DNA of 64,000 nucleotides from the NCBI GenBank assembly GCA_046152955.1, contig JBJXGA010000066.1, positions 1-64,000 of the forward strand, given 5' to 3'. The translations under genes were made by a program, and so were the position numbers. This DNA comes from SIAF01 sp046152955. GTDB taxonomy: Bacteria; Planctomycetota; Planctomycetia; Planctomycetales; Planctomycetaceae. Each line of letters opens with the position of its first letter. Positions within the stretch are counted from its first letter, which is position 1. Positions 34,430-42,917 of this stretch are shown here, piece after piece. The notes beneath the pieces are model-generated. The model had not been told where the DNA came from. It made no database searches and saw nothing but the letters and a program-made list of their open reading frames with translations.

Positions 34430-34845
34430 GCTACCTCCTCGACACCGATACCCTTTCAGCCCACCTGCGTGGAAATGGTGTCGTCACAAACCGCTTTCTT
34501 CAATATGGCGGCAGGTTGTATCTGTCCGTTGTGACACTGGCTGAGTTGAAGGTTTGGGTGCTTCGAAAGCAAACGCCGGTACGATTTCGGCAAGGACTTG
34601 AACTGCTTTTGCGAGATCTGGTTGTTTTAGCAGTCGATGAAATTGTGGCCGATCGCGCCGGGGAAGTCGGCGCAGAGTTGTACGATCGAGGATCGTCTCT
34701 GGCGACGCCAGATTTATTGATCGCCGCCACGGCGCTGGTCCACAATTTGGCCGTGGTAACACACAACGTGCAGCATTTGAGAATTCTTGCCAGACGGAAT
34801 TGGTCAGCGGGATCTTCATCGTGCCAAGCTCCGTGCGATGAGTGA
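34426..34845 (+). CDS. PIN-domain ribonuclease toxin (VapC-like)
   Basis: 139 aa. PIN acidic residues are in place: D6 (LLDTDTLSAHL), E40 (TLAEL), D96 (TPDLLIAATA) and the end motif T112-H-N114 (VVTHNVQHL), where Asn instead of Asp is common. VapC toxins cleave RNA, usually tRNA or rRNA, when freed from the antitoxin. The 4-bp overlap with the upstream gene indicates translational coupling. The tail after ILARRNW is a little longer than usual and Cys-containing. The module sits among other accessory genes up to 38.8 kb. Confidence 0.85.
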   Translation: MSYLLDTDTLSAHLRGNGVVTNRFLQYGGRLYLSVVTLAELKVWVLRKQTPVRFRQGLELLLRDLVVLAVDEIVADRAGEVGAELYDRGSSLATPDLLIAATALVHNLAVVTHNVQHLRILARRNWSAGSSSCQAPCDE

Positions 34846-35037
34846 GCCTCTCGCCTTCAACGCGTATCGTTCGTATTCGCGAACAGTGGGTCGGGAGGGC
34901 GAGGCGGATAGGGTGTGATCGAGTTCTCTGATTGACTTTTCGGAGGGAGTTGACGAACGTCACTGGCAGGGCGTCCGACTGCCTCCCCTGGCGGTCGCCG
35001 CAGAACGGGACGATCCAGGTGAACCGGGAGTTGTGCC

Positions 35038-36708
35038 ATGTGGACGAATGCATCTGGTGAAATTCGACCGGCGATTACCAGCACATTACGAAAACGACCG
35101 CGACTGGCGAGCTCAGCCAGGGGGGACCAGTCGGGCATCTTGGCCGTTCGGGATGGCTGGCGGCCGCGAGTCCCCCATTTGTTGGGCCTCTTGATTGTGG
35201 GGCTGATGGTTTTCCTGGAATTCGCAACGCCACGAATGGGATTCGCGGAGGCGCCCAACCCGAGTGGTCAGGGGGCCGTCAAGACCTCGCAGAAGGACGA
35301 GACGGCGGGTGAACCAACGCCGCGAGATGCCTCCGGGCGGCTCGTGATCAATGGAACCGTTGTCGACGAAAGCGGAGCTCCGGTCCCCAAGGCCCGGGTG
35401 CGGTTGCATTCCTATCAGCGGCAGCCGGCCACATCGCTGGCAGATGCGCAAGGGCGCTTTCAGTTCCCCGTCGTTGAGTTGCCGACGGCAAGGTATCTCA
35501 CGTTTGTGGCCGAGAACCTGAAAGACCGCGCGAAGGGGTCCGTGACCATTCTTGAAGAGGGTACGCTGGACCTGACTGCGCCGATACAGATCGTGGTCAA
35601 ACCGCCGCGAGACCTGACGGTGGAGGTACACGATCATGCCGGAGCCCCAGTCGAGGGGGCGCTGATCGAGATTTCGACGCTGCTGCACTTCATCGACGAA
35701 GGTCGCACCGGTTCGGACGGGACGCTTCAATTCAACCTGCCAGGCGATGCCGACATCGGCACGGTCCTGGCGCTCAAATCAGGCGTTGGTTTCGATTACT
35801 GGAACCGCGTCGATCAGAAAAATGGCCCGCGGGCAATTCCCGAGAAACTGACGTTCACGCTCAACGGGGCTTGCAAGGTGCGGATCCACGCCTTGGACAG
35901 TCAGGGGAGCCCGGTCCCGGCGATTCGCGTTGTCCCCTGGACGGTTTCGAAACCGGGGCAAACCGATTACGCAAATCTGAGCGGCTTTTTCTCGGAGTTC
36001 GAGCGCGTCCAGACAGACGCGAACGGAATAGCCACGATCGACTGGCTCCCTCGTGAGTTTGCGAACCGCATCACGTTCCTGGCGAGATCCGATGACTATC
36101 ATCTCCCCTCTGCTCCGTCGTTTGAAGCCAATGCCAACGGTGATGTCGTTGATCTGGAAATGCAGTTGCTGCGGTCAACAGAAATCTCCGGCACTGTCCG
36201 TACTGCCGACGGTAAGCCGGCGGCGGGGATTGTCCTCCAGGCCGAAGGCCGGGGGCAAACGAATCATTACTACCGCGATCTGACACGGACGAACGCCGAA
36301 GGGGAGTTTACCTTTCGGGCCTATCCCGACCAATCGTATCTCATCTCGGTCGTCGATGAGAATTGGGCCGCGCAAAGCGCCACGATCCCGGAGTTGTCCG
36401 AAGACCAGCCGGTGAACGGGTTGGAGTTGAAACTTGGTCGCGGGACCATAGTCCGCGGAGTGGCCACGACCGCCGACGGGCGCGCTCAGGCGAACGCAAC
36501 GGTGACATTGATTCAGTCCGCGACCATGTCCGTTCCGGACAGGACTGCGCAGCTCGTCCGGTGGGCCAGGACCGATGCGCAGGGACGCTATCACTTTCGC
36601 ATCGGCCCAGGCACTTACGAACTATTCAGCCCTGGGCACAAGGAGCAAGTCCCGCTGAAAATCGAACGACAGCCCGAAGTGGTCCAGGATTTTCGAGCGA
36701 AAGAGTGA
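35038..36708 (+). CDS. Secreted carboxypeptidase-regulatory-like multi-domain protein
   Basis: 556 aa; GGGAG lies 7 nt before the ATG. An unusually long basic N terminus (about 45 residues) precedes a hydrophobic segment (LLGLLIVGLMVFLEFA) that acts as a signal anchor or signal peptide. The rest is four or more CarboxypepD-regulatory-like beta modules (INGTVVDESGAPVPKARVRL, SGTVRTADGKPAAGIVLQA, RGVATTADGRAQANATVTL). The module wording resembles the C-terminal part of the M56 protein at 24375 (TADGxPAAG), as if the sensor moiety existed here without its peptidase. Role probably structural or binding; no enzyme domain is present. Confidence 0.75.
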   Translation: MWTNASGEIRPAITSTLRKRPRLASSARGDQSGILAVRDGWRPRVPHLLGLLIVGLMVFLEFATPRMGFAEAPNPSGQGAVKTSQKDETAGEPTPRDASGRLVINGTVVDESGAPVPKARVRLHSYQRQPATSLADAQGRFQFPVVELPTARYLTFVAENLKDRAKGSVTILEEGTLDLTAPIQIVVKPPRDLTVEVHDHAGAPVEGALIEISTLLHFIDEGRTGSDGTLQFNLPGDADIGTVLALKSGVGFDYWNRVDQKNGPRAIPEKLTFTLNGACKVRIHALDSQGSPVPAIRVVPWTVSKPGQTDYANLSGFFSEFERVQTDANGIATIDWLPREFANRITFLARSDDYHLPSAPSFEANANGDVVDLEMQLLRSTEISGTVRTADGKPAAGIVLQAEGRGQTNHYYRDLTRTNAEGEFTFRAYPDQSYLISVVDENWAAQSATIPELSEDQPVNGLELKLGRGTIVRGVATTADGRAQANATVTLIQSATMSVPDRTAQLVRWARTDAQGRYHFRIGPGTYELFSPGHKEQVPLKIERQPEVVQDFRAKE

Positions 36709-36777
36709 CTGGTGGCGGACGTTCGCGAGACGCAGCTTGGGAGCGACGTTGAATGTTGAAGGCGGAGCGACGCACGC

Positions 36778-36829
36778 GGCAGATTTGGAATTCTGCCCCA
36801 CGTAAGTAGGGTGGATTTTCAATCTGCCC
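36778..36829. repeat. Imperfect hairpin with TAGGGTGG arm
   Basis: GGCAGATTTGGAATTCTGCC reads against the reverse complement of GTGGATTTTCAATCTGCC across a short loop containing CACGTAAGTAGGGTG. The arms match at their outer 8 bases and partly further in. The TAGGGTGG word is also the end of the 42694-42911 element. Position between genes fits a degraded dispersed repeat. Confidence 0.4.
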
Positions 36830-36837
36830 GTTTCTTT

Positions 36838-36866
36838 TTGCTCAATACTCGACGCGCTGCTACAAT
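36838..36866 (+). promoter_or_regulatory. Possible promoter of the 82-aa / nucleotidyltransferase pair
   Basis: TTGCTC (36838-36843) and TACAAT (36861-36866, 5/6) with 17 bp between. The -35 is only 3/6. It would give a leader of about 110 nt before the ATG at 36985. Confidence 0.35.
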
Positions 36867-36984
36867 GTCGATTGGTCGTTATCGATTCTTCTCTGTCACA
36901 TGCGGCACGGATTGGATTGTGATTTTGAGCCAGTTTCGGCGAAGATGCAATCGCGGAAACGACTGCTACGGAGATTTCGGTTCC

Positions 36985-37233
36985 ATGTCGTCGGCACACA
37001 ATCAGAGTCCCGTTTCTCATCCGAAAATGGCCTTGCTCGATCTTGACCTGGCAGCGGTGAGGCAGTTGTCGATCTCCGAGCGCGGGCGCATGATTGAGTC
37101 GGCTTGCCGCACGGCTGCTGCAATCCTGGCTGGTCGCCGTCGGAGCGGGTTGCCTGACGAAGTCCCCGCTCCCTGGCCGGCATCGACATGGGAATTCCTC
37201 AAGAGACATGCCCGAGTCCATCGAGAATCCTGA
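36985..37233 (+). CDS. Small protein coupled to a nucleotidyltransferase
   Basis: 82 aa from ATG 36985; the frame is open upstream to 36811 but that part has no convincing start. Helical and basic, with a central segment LDLDLAAVRQLSISERGRMI and the C terminus WPASTWEFLKRHARVHRES. It overlaps the next gene by 26 bp. This size and overlap are what is seen for the partner of nucleotidyltransferase-type toxins. Family not recognised; a start at MALLDLDL is possible. Confidence 0.5.
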   Translation: MSSAHNQSPVSHPKMALLDLDLAAVRQLSISERGRMIESACRTAAAILAGRRRSGLPDEVPAPWPASTWEFLKRHARVHRES

Positions 37234-37783
37234 CGCCGCTGCCGTCGCCATCGAATTGGCGAAGGCTCTGGACGCACACCACCAGGAGTATGCGTTTGGC
37301 GGCGCGATCGCGCTGGGCTATTGGGCCGCACCGCGCGGCACGGTCGACGTGGATGTGACTTTGTTCATCTCCCCCGACAAGCCCTCCGCATGCGTCTGGT
37401 TGCTGCAGGATCTTGGGTGTCAATTGACGCCGGCCGAGACCACGGCGTCAATCCGGGAACACGGCTTTTGCCGCGTCGAGTATGGTGGGGTACGGGTGGA
37501 CGTTTTTCTGCCCACGATTGAGTTCTACGACGTGGCCCGTAGCCGACGTCGAGTCGTCACGCTCGGTGAGCAACCGATTCAGGTTTGGGATGCTGAGTCG
37601 TTGGTCGTCTTCAAGTTGATGTTTTTCCGTCGCAAGGATCTTGCGGACATCGAGCAGATTCTGCGCACACGACGCGAGTCGCTGGATTGCCAGTGGATCG
37701 AAGGACACCTCGTGCAGCTCTTCGGCCGGCATGATCCGCGCGTGATGCAGTGGCAGGAGCTTCGAAAGGAGGTTGGACTCTGA
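37208..37783 (+). CDS. Nucleotidyltransferase-fold protein (AbiEii/MNT-like)
   Basis: 191 aa from ATG 37208. The pol-beta nucleotidyltransferase signature is clear: GG at 31-32 (YAFGGAIALGYWAAPR), R43, then D47-V-D49 (GTVDVDVTLF), with a third acidic position at VDVFLPTIEF. The C-terminal helices (VVFKLMFFRRKDLADIEQIL) are typical of AbiEii-like/DUF6036-type proteins. Members act as toxins or antitoxin-type nucleotidyltransferases in accessory modules. It overlaps the 82-aa gene and probably forms a two-gene unit with it. Confidence 0.75.
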   Translation: MPESIENPDAAAVAIELAKALDAHHQEYAFGGAIALGYWAAPRGTVDVDVTLFISPDKPSACVWLLQDLGCQLTPAETTASIREHGFCRVEYGGVRVDVFLPTIEFYDVARSRRRVVTLGEQPIQVWDAESLVVFKLMFFRRKDLADIEQILRTRRESLDCQWIEGHLVQLFGRHDPRVMQWQELRKEVGL

Positions 37784-37935
37784 GGCTTACGGGATGCAGG
37801 GAGCTTGGAATAGTCGGCGGCCATCGGATCAGTCTACCTCAATTGTTCAGAATCACGGATGAGCGGGTGGAATCCAAGTGCCAGTCGGACAGATTCAGGT
37901 TTGCAGGCGACGTCCCAGGGGCAAGACTGGGCCGC

Positions 37936-38763
37936 TTACGTGTGAAACACACGAAAAAGTTCACGCCCGCTGAGCGAGACACCAAATGGGGTTTCTTTCA
38001 TGGCAATCGGCGGTGGCATTTCCAGCAGTCCATACGAACCGACGACCTGAGCGCCCTCACGATGGGCGTCTCCCGCTTCTTGGTGAACTACTCCAGCCAT
38101 GTCTAATGACCAGACGCAAACCCATTGGCTCGTATCGGCTCTGGCCCAGACGCACTCGTAGGTGCAGCATTCGTTGTAACAGACAATCTGATCGATTCGT
38201 TTCGCGGCGCGATTCTTGTCCAGCAACTCAATAAACGCACGCATCTGGGCCGGAGTGCTGCCGATCGTGTCGGGCCCCGTTTGATCACTGTCGAACTGAT
38301 TTGGACAGAAAACGGTCCATCGCACACCAATCGGATTCAGAAACACATGGTAGAGTGCGGCGTGGAATCCTCGAACCCACCGGAGGAGCTCATTTCGGGC
38401 CATGCTATCTGACCATGCGACTCCCAAGCTGAGCCTGTCTGTTGCACTGCCGGACGCTTCATGTTCGGATGTTGCAACTTGGCGGCCTTCCCGATTCAGG
38501 ATTCTGAACAGCAATCGAGCGTCGCTGCCGCGCGGCGATTCACGGGTGCGGCAGGAGACATGACAGGGTACGAGCAGCGGCGGGGTTCGATCCTTCGTGT
38601 CGAACAACACCCGCGGCGGAATGTGGTCTAGAATCCAATCGGGTTCCTTTTCACGGGGAATCCGCTGTTTTCCGCACAGGTAGCAGAATGGGAGTCGCTG
38701 CAAGGGTCTGAAGTCTTGCTGCGTCCTGATTCTGATTGGGAATATTCGAGGTCCGGCGCACAT
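37936..38763 (-). CDS. HNH/treble-clef nuclease-like protein
   Basis: 275 aa from ATG 38763 (a TTG precedes it by one codon). The N-terminal 75 residues contain C27-x2-C30 (FCYLCGKQ), D46-H47 (WILDHIPPRVLF) and C67-H-x2-C71 (LVPCHVSCRTRES), the layout of an HNH treble clef in which DH is the catalytic pair. The remaining 200 residues carry no recognised domain but are Trp- and Cys-rich. Probable DNA endonuclease, perhaps defence-related given the neighbouring toxin-like genes. It is convergent with the nucleotidyltransferase gene (152-bp gap, nothing recognisable in it). Confidence 0.6.
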   Translation of the reverse strand: MCAGPRIFPIRIRTQQDFRPLQRLPFCYLCGKQRIPREKEPDWILDHIPPRVLFDTKDRTPPLLVPCHVSCRTRESPRGSDARLLFRILNREGRQVATSEHEASGSATDRLSLGVAWSDSMARNELLRWVRGFHAALYHVFLNPIGVRWTVFCPNQFDSDQTGPDTIGSTPAQMRAFIELLDKNRAAKRIDQIVCYNECCTYECVWARADTSQWVCVWSLDMAGVVHQEAGDAHREGAQVVGSYGLLEMPPPIAMKETPFGVSLSGRELFRVFHT

Positions 38764-39172
38764 CAAACTACTTTAACGCCCACCAGTCAAACAGTGAATT
38801 CCGACTCTTCGGTGGCGCCGGTTCAAGTCCGGATTCTGCGGCCTTCATGCAAACCGTCGACGCTGACCCCACTGCTCTGCATCGGTGCGAATGCAGGGGG
38901 GCGCAATCTGAGTGTGAGTTCTTTGTCCCACCCGAATCGATCGGTTTCGCTCTGTAACCAGCCATGAGCCTGGATTATTTCGCGTTCCGTCGCCCCGTGT
39001 TTGCCATTCCCGCCGCAACTCTTTCTCCCCTTGCTGGCTCACCCCCGCCAGGTCGTTACAATAGGTTTCTGCCCTCCACAATCCGAATCGAGCCTGGGCC
39101 TGCGACTCGATGGGGAGACTCTCTGAGTCTGTCTGGTCGCATGGCTTCCTCCCGCCTGATGGATCCTGCCTG
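38764..39172. other. 409-bp gap between divergent genes
   Basis: Lies between the HNH-like gene (minus) and the second PVC gene (plus). The short frames present have no ribosome binding site or recognisable product. It contains a tRNA-T-arm-like CCGGTTCAAGTCCGG at 38817-38831 without a cloverleaf around it. No convincing promoter was seen, although both flanking genes must start here. Confidence 0.5.
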
Positions 39173-42100
39173 ATGAATCGTTTGAATTCCTCCACACGGT
39201 TTGCGACGGCGGCCCTTCTTCTGCCGTTGTTGCTGTTGGCCTCGCTCCCGGTTTTGGCCCAAGCTCCCTCCGACTGGAAGCCGGTCAAAGTCCCCGATGT
39301 CTGGAAGAATCCTCCCGCGGGAATCGACAATCTCTCGTGGTATCGGGGGTTCCTCCAGGCGCCTGCAGACTGGAAGGGGCAGGATCTGGAACTGTTTGTG
39401 GAGCCGGTCGACGCGGCGCACGAGGTGTACTTCAATGGGAAGAAAGTCGGCGGGGCGGGGGAGTTTCCCCCCTTCTTCCGCAGCGGCCTGGGGGGAGCCG
39501 ATCGGTTTTTCATTCCCGCTGACGCGCTGCGGCTGGACGCCCCGAATGTGGTTGCCATCCGCGTTTACAATCTGGAGGGGCGCACTGGCTTCAATGTGGC
39601 GGCCCCCGTCCTGTTCGCCGGAGAACAGGCGATCCGCATGCAGGGGGACTGGCAGTTTCGTCCTGGCGACAACGCGGCCTGGGGGAAATTCGACGGAGAG
39701 AATCCTCCCGAAGGAACGGCTCTGTTTGCCAAGGTCGAGAGCGCGGCAGAAGTCGCCAAGGCGCTCAAGAAACTCGACGACGCCGGTCCGCAGACTCCGG
39801 GTGAGGCGCTCCGCCAGTTCACGCTCCCTGACGACCTGGAGATCGAACTGGTTCTCAGCGAGCCGGAAGTGCGGCAGCCGCTGAGCATCAAGTGGGACGC
39901 GCGGGGTCGGCTGTGGGTCAATCAGTTCATCCAGTATCCCGATCCGGCCGGGCTGAAAATGGTGAGCCGCGATAAATTCCTGCGCTCGGTCTATGACAAA
40001 GTCCCCCCCCCTCCCCCGCATCACTTCCCAGGGCAGGACCGAATCTCGTTTCACGAGGACACCGATGGGGATGGCCGGTTCGACAAGCATGGGGTGTTCG
40101 TCGAAGGGCTCAGCCTGACGTCGTCGTTCGCGTTCGACCAGGAGGGCTTGTGGGTCTTGCAGCCGCCGTACCTGCTGTTCTTTCCCGACAAGAACCACGA
40201 CGACGTCCCGGATGGGGATCCGGTGGTCCATCTGGAAGGGTTTGGGATGGAAGACTCGCACTCCATCGCCAACAGTCTGCGGTGGGGGCCTGACGGCTGG
40301 TTGTATGGCGCGCAGGGGAGCACGGTGACGGGGGACATCCGCCGCCCCGGCGACAAGACCGCGGTACATTCGCTCGGTCAACTCATCTGGCGGTATCACC
40401 CGCCGACCCGGCGATACGAGATCTTCGCCGAAGGGGGAGGAAACGCGTTTGGAGTCGAAATCGATTCGCACGGGAGGATTTTCTCGGGGCACAATGGAGG
40501 AAACACGCGCGGCTTTCACTATGTCCAGGGGGGGTATTACCGCAAAGGATTCGAGAAGCACGGGGCGCTGTCGAATCCGTACGCTTTTGGGTTCTTCGAG
40601 AACATGGCGCACGCCGACGTGCCGCGGTTCACGCATACGTTTGTGATCTATGAAGCAGCGGCGAGCCAGCCCCGCGGCTTTGCGCTCCCGGAGAAGTATC
40701 AGGGGAACCTGTTTGGCATCGGCCCGTTGCAGGGGCACGTCGTGCGGAGCGAAGTGTCCCCAGATCGGTCGTCGCTCAAGACCAAAGACCTGGACCATCC
40801 CGTCACGACCAAGGACACCTGGTTCCGCCCGGTGGACATTGAACAGGGGCCTGACGGAGCACTGTATGTCTGCGACCTGTATGAACAGCGGATCGACCAT
40901 GCCAGCCACTATCAGGGGCGGATCGACCGGGAACGGGGACGGATCTGGCGGCTGCAAGGAAAAGGGGGCAGGCTGCTTCCCCGTTTTGATCTGGCGCGGG
41001 CCACGACGCCGGAGTTGGTCGCGCGGCTGGCGGATCCCAATCGCTGGTTTCGTCAAACGGCCTTGATGGTCCTCTCGTGGCGACGCCCGGCAGATGCGGC
41101 CAAGGAGCTCTTGCGCCGCCTGCGGCAGGGAGATGCCGACTTTGCGGAGAACTATCTCTGGGCGCTGTACCAGATTGACGAATTGCCGGAAGATGTGGCG
41201 CTGGAGTTGATGGGGCATCCCAACCCCTACGTCCGGCTTTGGACCGTCCGGGTATTGTGCGACGAAAACAAAGTCTCCAGCCAGGTGGCGGAAAAGCTCA
41301 ATGACCTGGCAAAGCACGAAACGCAGGTGGAAGTGCGAAGCCAGTTGGCCGCGTCGCTGCGGCGGCTTTCGACCCCCGAGGCACTGCCGATTCTGGCGAC
41401 GATGCTGACGCACGATGCGGATGCTGCCGACATTCACATTCCCCTGCTTGTGTGGTGGGCCATCGAGGTCCGCGCTGAGAAGGACCGCGAACCGTTGGTA
41501 GGAATGCTGGCCGAGCCGAAGTTGTGGCGACTGGCGCTGGTCCGTCAGCACTTGATGGAACGTTTGATGCGCCGCTGGGCTTCGGCCGGAACGCAAGCGG
41601 ACCTCCTCGCCTGTGCCAAACTGCTGGCAGCCAGCCCCGACCCGGAAGCGGCAAAACTGCTTCTGGCCGGTTTTGAAAAAGCGTTCGAAGGGAGGCCGCT
41701 GGTGGGGCTTCCTGACGAATTGGTGGCCGCGATCTCCAAAGTCGGGGGAGGGTCGCTCGCCCTGCGATTGCGCCAGGGGGAGTCTGCGGCGCTTCAGGAA
41801 GCGTTGCGGATCGTGGCGGACGAACAGAGTCCGCGGCCAGATCGGCTGAGGCTCGTGCAGATTCTGGCGGACATTCATCCGGCACCGGCGGTGGAGGTGC
41901 TGCTGGCCACGCTGCGCCAGACTGGCGATGCCGAATTGCAAGGGGCCGTGCTGGGCGCCTTGCAGGGTTACGAGTTGCCGCGGATTGGCGAAACAGTCAT
42001 CGAACAATTGGCTCGCCTCCCGGAAGAATCGCGTCCCGTGGCGCTGAGCCTGCTGGCGAGCCGCAAAAGTTGGGCTCGGACGCTGCTGGAAGCGATCGAC

Positions 42101-42697
42101 GCCGGTCGCGTCCTTCCCCGTACCGTTCCCGTGGAGGTCGTGCAGCGGATTTTGTTCCAGCGCGACGAGGAAAATGCCGCACTCGTCGAGAAGCACTTTG
42201 GCAGCGTTCAAGGGGCCACGACTGCTCAAATGTTGGCACAGGTGGAGTCGCTCAAACAGGTGCTCGCCGTCGGCACCGGCAACCCGTACAACGGCCGCAA
42301 GCTGTACCTGTCCAGTTGCGGCAAGTGCCACGTGCTGTTCGGCGAAGGGGGCCGGATCGGCCCCGATCTTTCCAGTTACAAACGGGACGACGTTCACACG
42401 ATGCTGGTCAACGTGGTCAATCCGAGCGCCCAGATTCGCGAAGGGTTTGAGAACTACGTGGTGATCACGCAGGATGGCCGCACGCTCACTGGTTTCATTG
42501 CCGACCAGGACGCCCGGGTCGTGGTCCTCAAAGGCAGCGACGGCCAAAGCACGGTGATTCCCCGGACCAACATCGACGAACTGTCCGCCAGCCCGCAATC
42601 GCTGATGCCCGAAGGGGTCTTGAAGGATTTTTCCGATCAACAAGTCCGCGATTTGTTCGCGTATTTGCGGTCGACGCAGCCCCTGGCCACGAAGTAG
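39173..42697 (+). CDS. PVC-type propeller / HEAT / cytochrome c protein with N-terminal sugar-binding-like domain
   Basis: 1174 aa from ATG 39173; signal peptide FATAALLLPLLLLASLPVLA. Residues about 25-160 look like a galactose-binding/jelly-roll domain as in glycoside hydrolases and sialate esterases (LSWYRGFLQAPADWKGQDLE, HEVYFNGKKVGG, NVVAIRVYN). Residues about 216-598: PVC membrane-bound dehydrogenase propeller (LPDDLEIELVLSEPEV, DTDGDGRFDKHGVFVEGL). Residues about 610-1030: HEAT repeats. CGKCH at 1049-1053 is the haem site, followed by the PVC tail (DGRTLTGFIADQDARVVVLK, LMPEGVLKDF). Likely an exported redox enzyme on a carbohydrate-linked substrate. Its TAG stop lies inside the left end of the 42694-42911 element. 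Confidence 0.87.
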   Translation: MNRLNSSTRFATAALLLPLLLLASLPVLAQAPSDWKPVKVPDVWKNPPAGIDNLSWYRGFLQAPADWKGQDLELFVEPVDAAHEVYFNGKKVGGAGEFPPFFRSGLGGADRFFIPADALRLDAPNVVAIRVYNLEGRTGFNVAAPVLFAGEQAIRMQGDWQFRPGDNAAWGKFDGENPPEGTALFAKVESAAEVAKALKKLDDAGPQTPGEALRQFTLPDDLEIELVLSEPEVRQPLSIKWDARGRLWVNQFIQYPDPAGLKMVSRDKFLRSVYDKVPPPPPHHFPGQDRISFHEDTDGDGRFDKHGVFVEGLSLTSSFAFDQEGLWVLQPPYLLFFPDKNHDDVPDGDPVVHLEGFGMEDSHSIANSLRWGPDGWLYGAQGSTVTGDIRRPGDKTAVHSLGQLIWRYHPPTRRYEIFAEGGGNAFGVEIDSHGRIFSGHNGGNTRGFHYVQGGYYRKGFEKHGALSNPYAFGFFENMAHADVPRFTHTFVIYEAAASQPRGFALPEKYQGNLFGIGPLQGHVVRSEVSPDRSSLKTKDLDHPVTTKDTWFRPVDIEQGPDGALYVCDLYEQRIDHASHYQGRIDRERGRIWRLQGKGGRLLPRFDLARATTPELVARLADPNRWFRQTALMVLSWRRPADAAKELLRRLRQGDADFAENYLWALYQIDELPEDVALELMGHPNPYVRLWTVRVLCDENKVSSQVAEKLNDLAKHETQVEVRSQLAASLRRLSTPEALPILATMLTHDADAADIHIPLLVWWAIEVRAEKDREPLVGMLAEPKLWRLALVRQHLMERLMRRWASAGTQADLLACAKLLAASPDPEAAKLLLAGFEKAFEGRPLVGLPDELVAAISKVGGGSLALRLRQGESAALQEALRIVADEQSPRPDRLRLVQILADIHPAPAVEVLLATLRQTGDAELQGAVLGALQGYELPRIGETVIEQLARLPEESRPVALSLLASRKSWARTLLEAIDAGRVLPRTVPVEVVQRILFQRDEENAALVEKHFGSVQGATTAQMLAQVESLKQVLAVGTGNPYNGRKLYLSSCGKCHVLFGEGGRIGPDLSSYKRDDVHTMLVNVVNPSAQIREGFENYVVITQDGRTLTGFIADQDARVVVLKGSDGQSTVIPRTNIDELSASPQSLMPEGVLKDFSDQQVRDLFAYLRSTQPLATK

Positions 42698-42911
42698 GGT
42701 GGGACCAGCCAGCCGAGACAACGCCAGAACGGCAACCAGAGCGTTGTTCAATCCCGGCAGCCCAAGCGCAGACAAAGCGGCTGGCGCAGGCCCACCATTC
42801 ACGCCGGCGGTGTACGCGGATGGTGGGCCGGCGCTCGCGGCGCCGGTTCGTGCAGAGGGCGGGTTTTGTGTCGTGCGTTGTGTTTTTTTCGGCGAGCTGG
42901 TCCCACCCTAC
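42694..42911. mobile_element. 218-bp MITE-like element with perfect 16-bp inverted ends
   Basis: GTAGGGTGGGACCAGC (42694-42709) is repeated exactly in reverse complement at 42896-42911. Inside is a second perfect pair, GCCCACCAT ... ATGGTGGGC, flanking a GCCGGCGG core. No coding frame of note. It fills the gap between two convergent genes, supplies the TAG stop of the upstream one and ends 6 bp before the stop of the other. No target duplication was identified with confidence. Confidence 0.7.
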
Positions 42912-42917
42912 GGCGCG

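Noticed and set aside
38801..38843. tRNA-like 3' half with CCGG-TTCAAGT-CCGG T-arm
   Set aside because: No matching 5' acceptor strand, D-arm or anticodon arm can be drawn, and the outer T-stem pair is a mismatch. Probably chance, though an old integration scar cannot be excluded.
38964..39173. 69-codon open frame ending at the start of the second PVC gene
   Set aside because: No ribosome binding site, no recognisable product, and it overlaps the PVC start; treated as non-coding.
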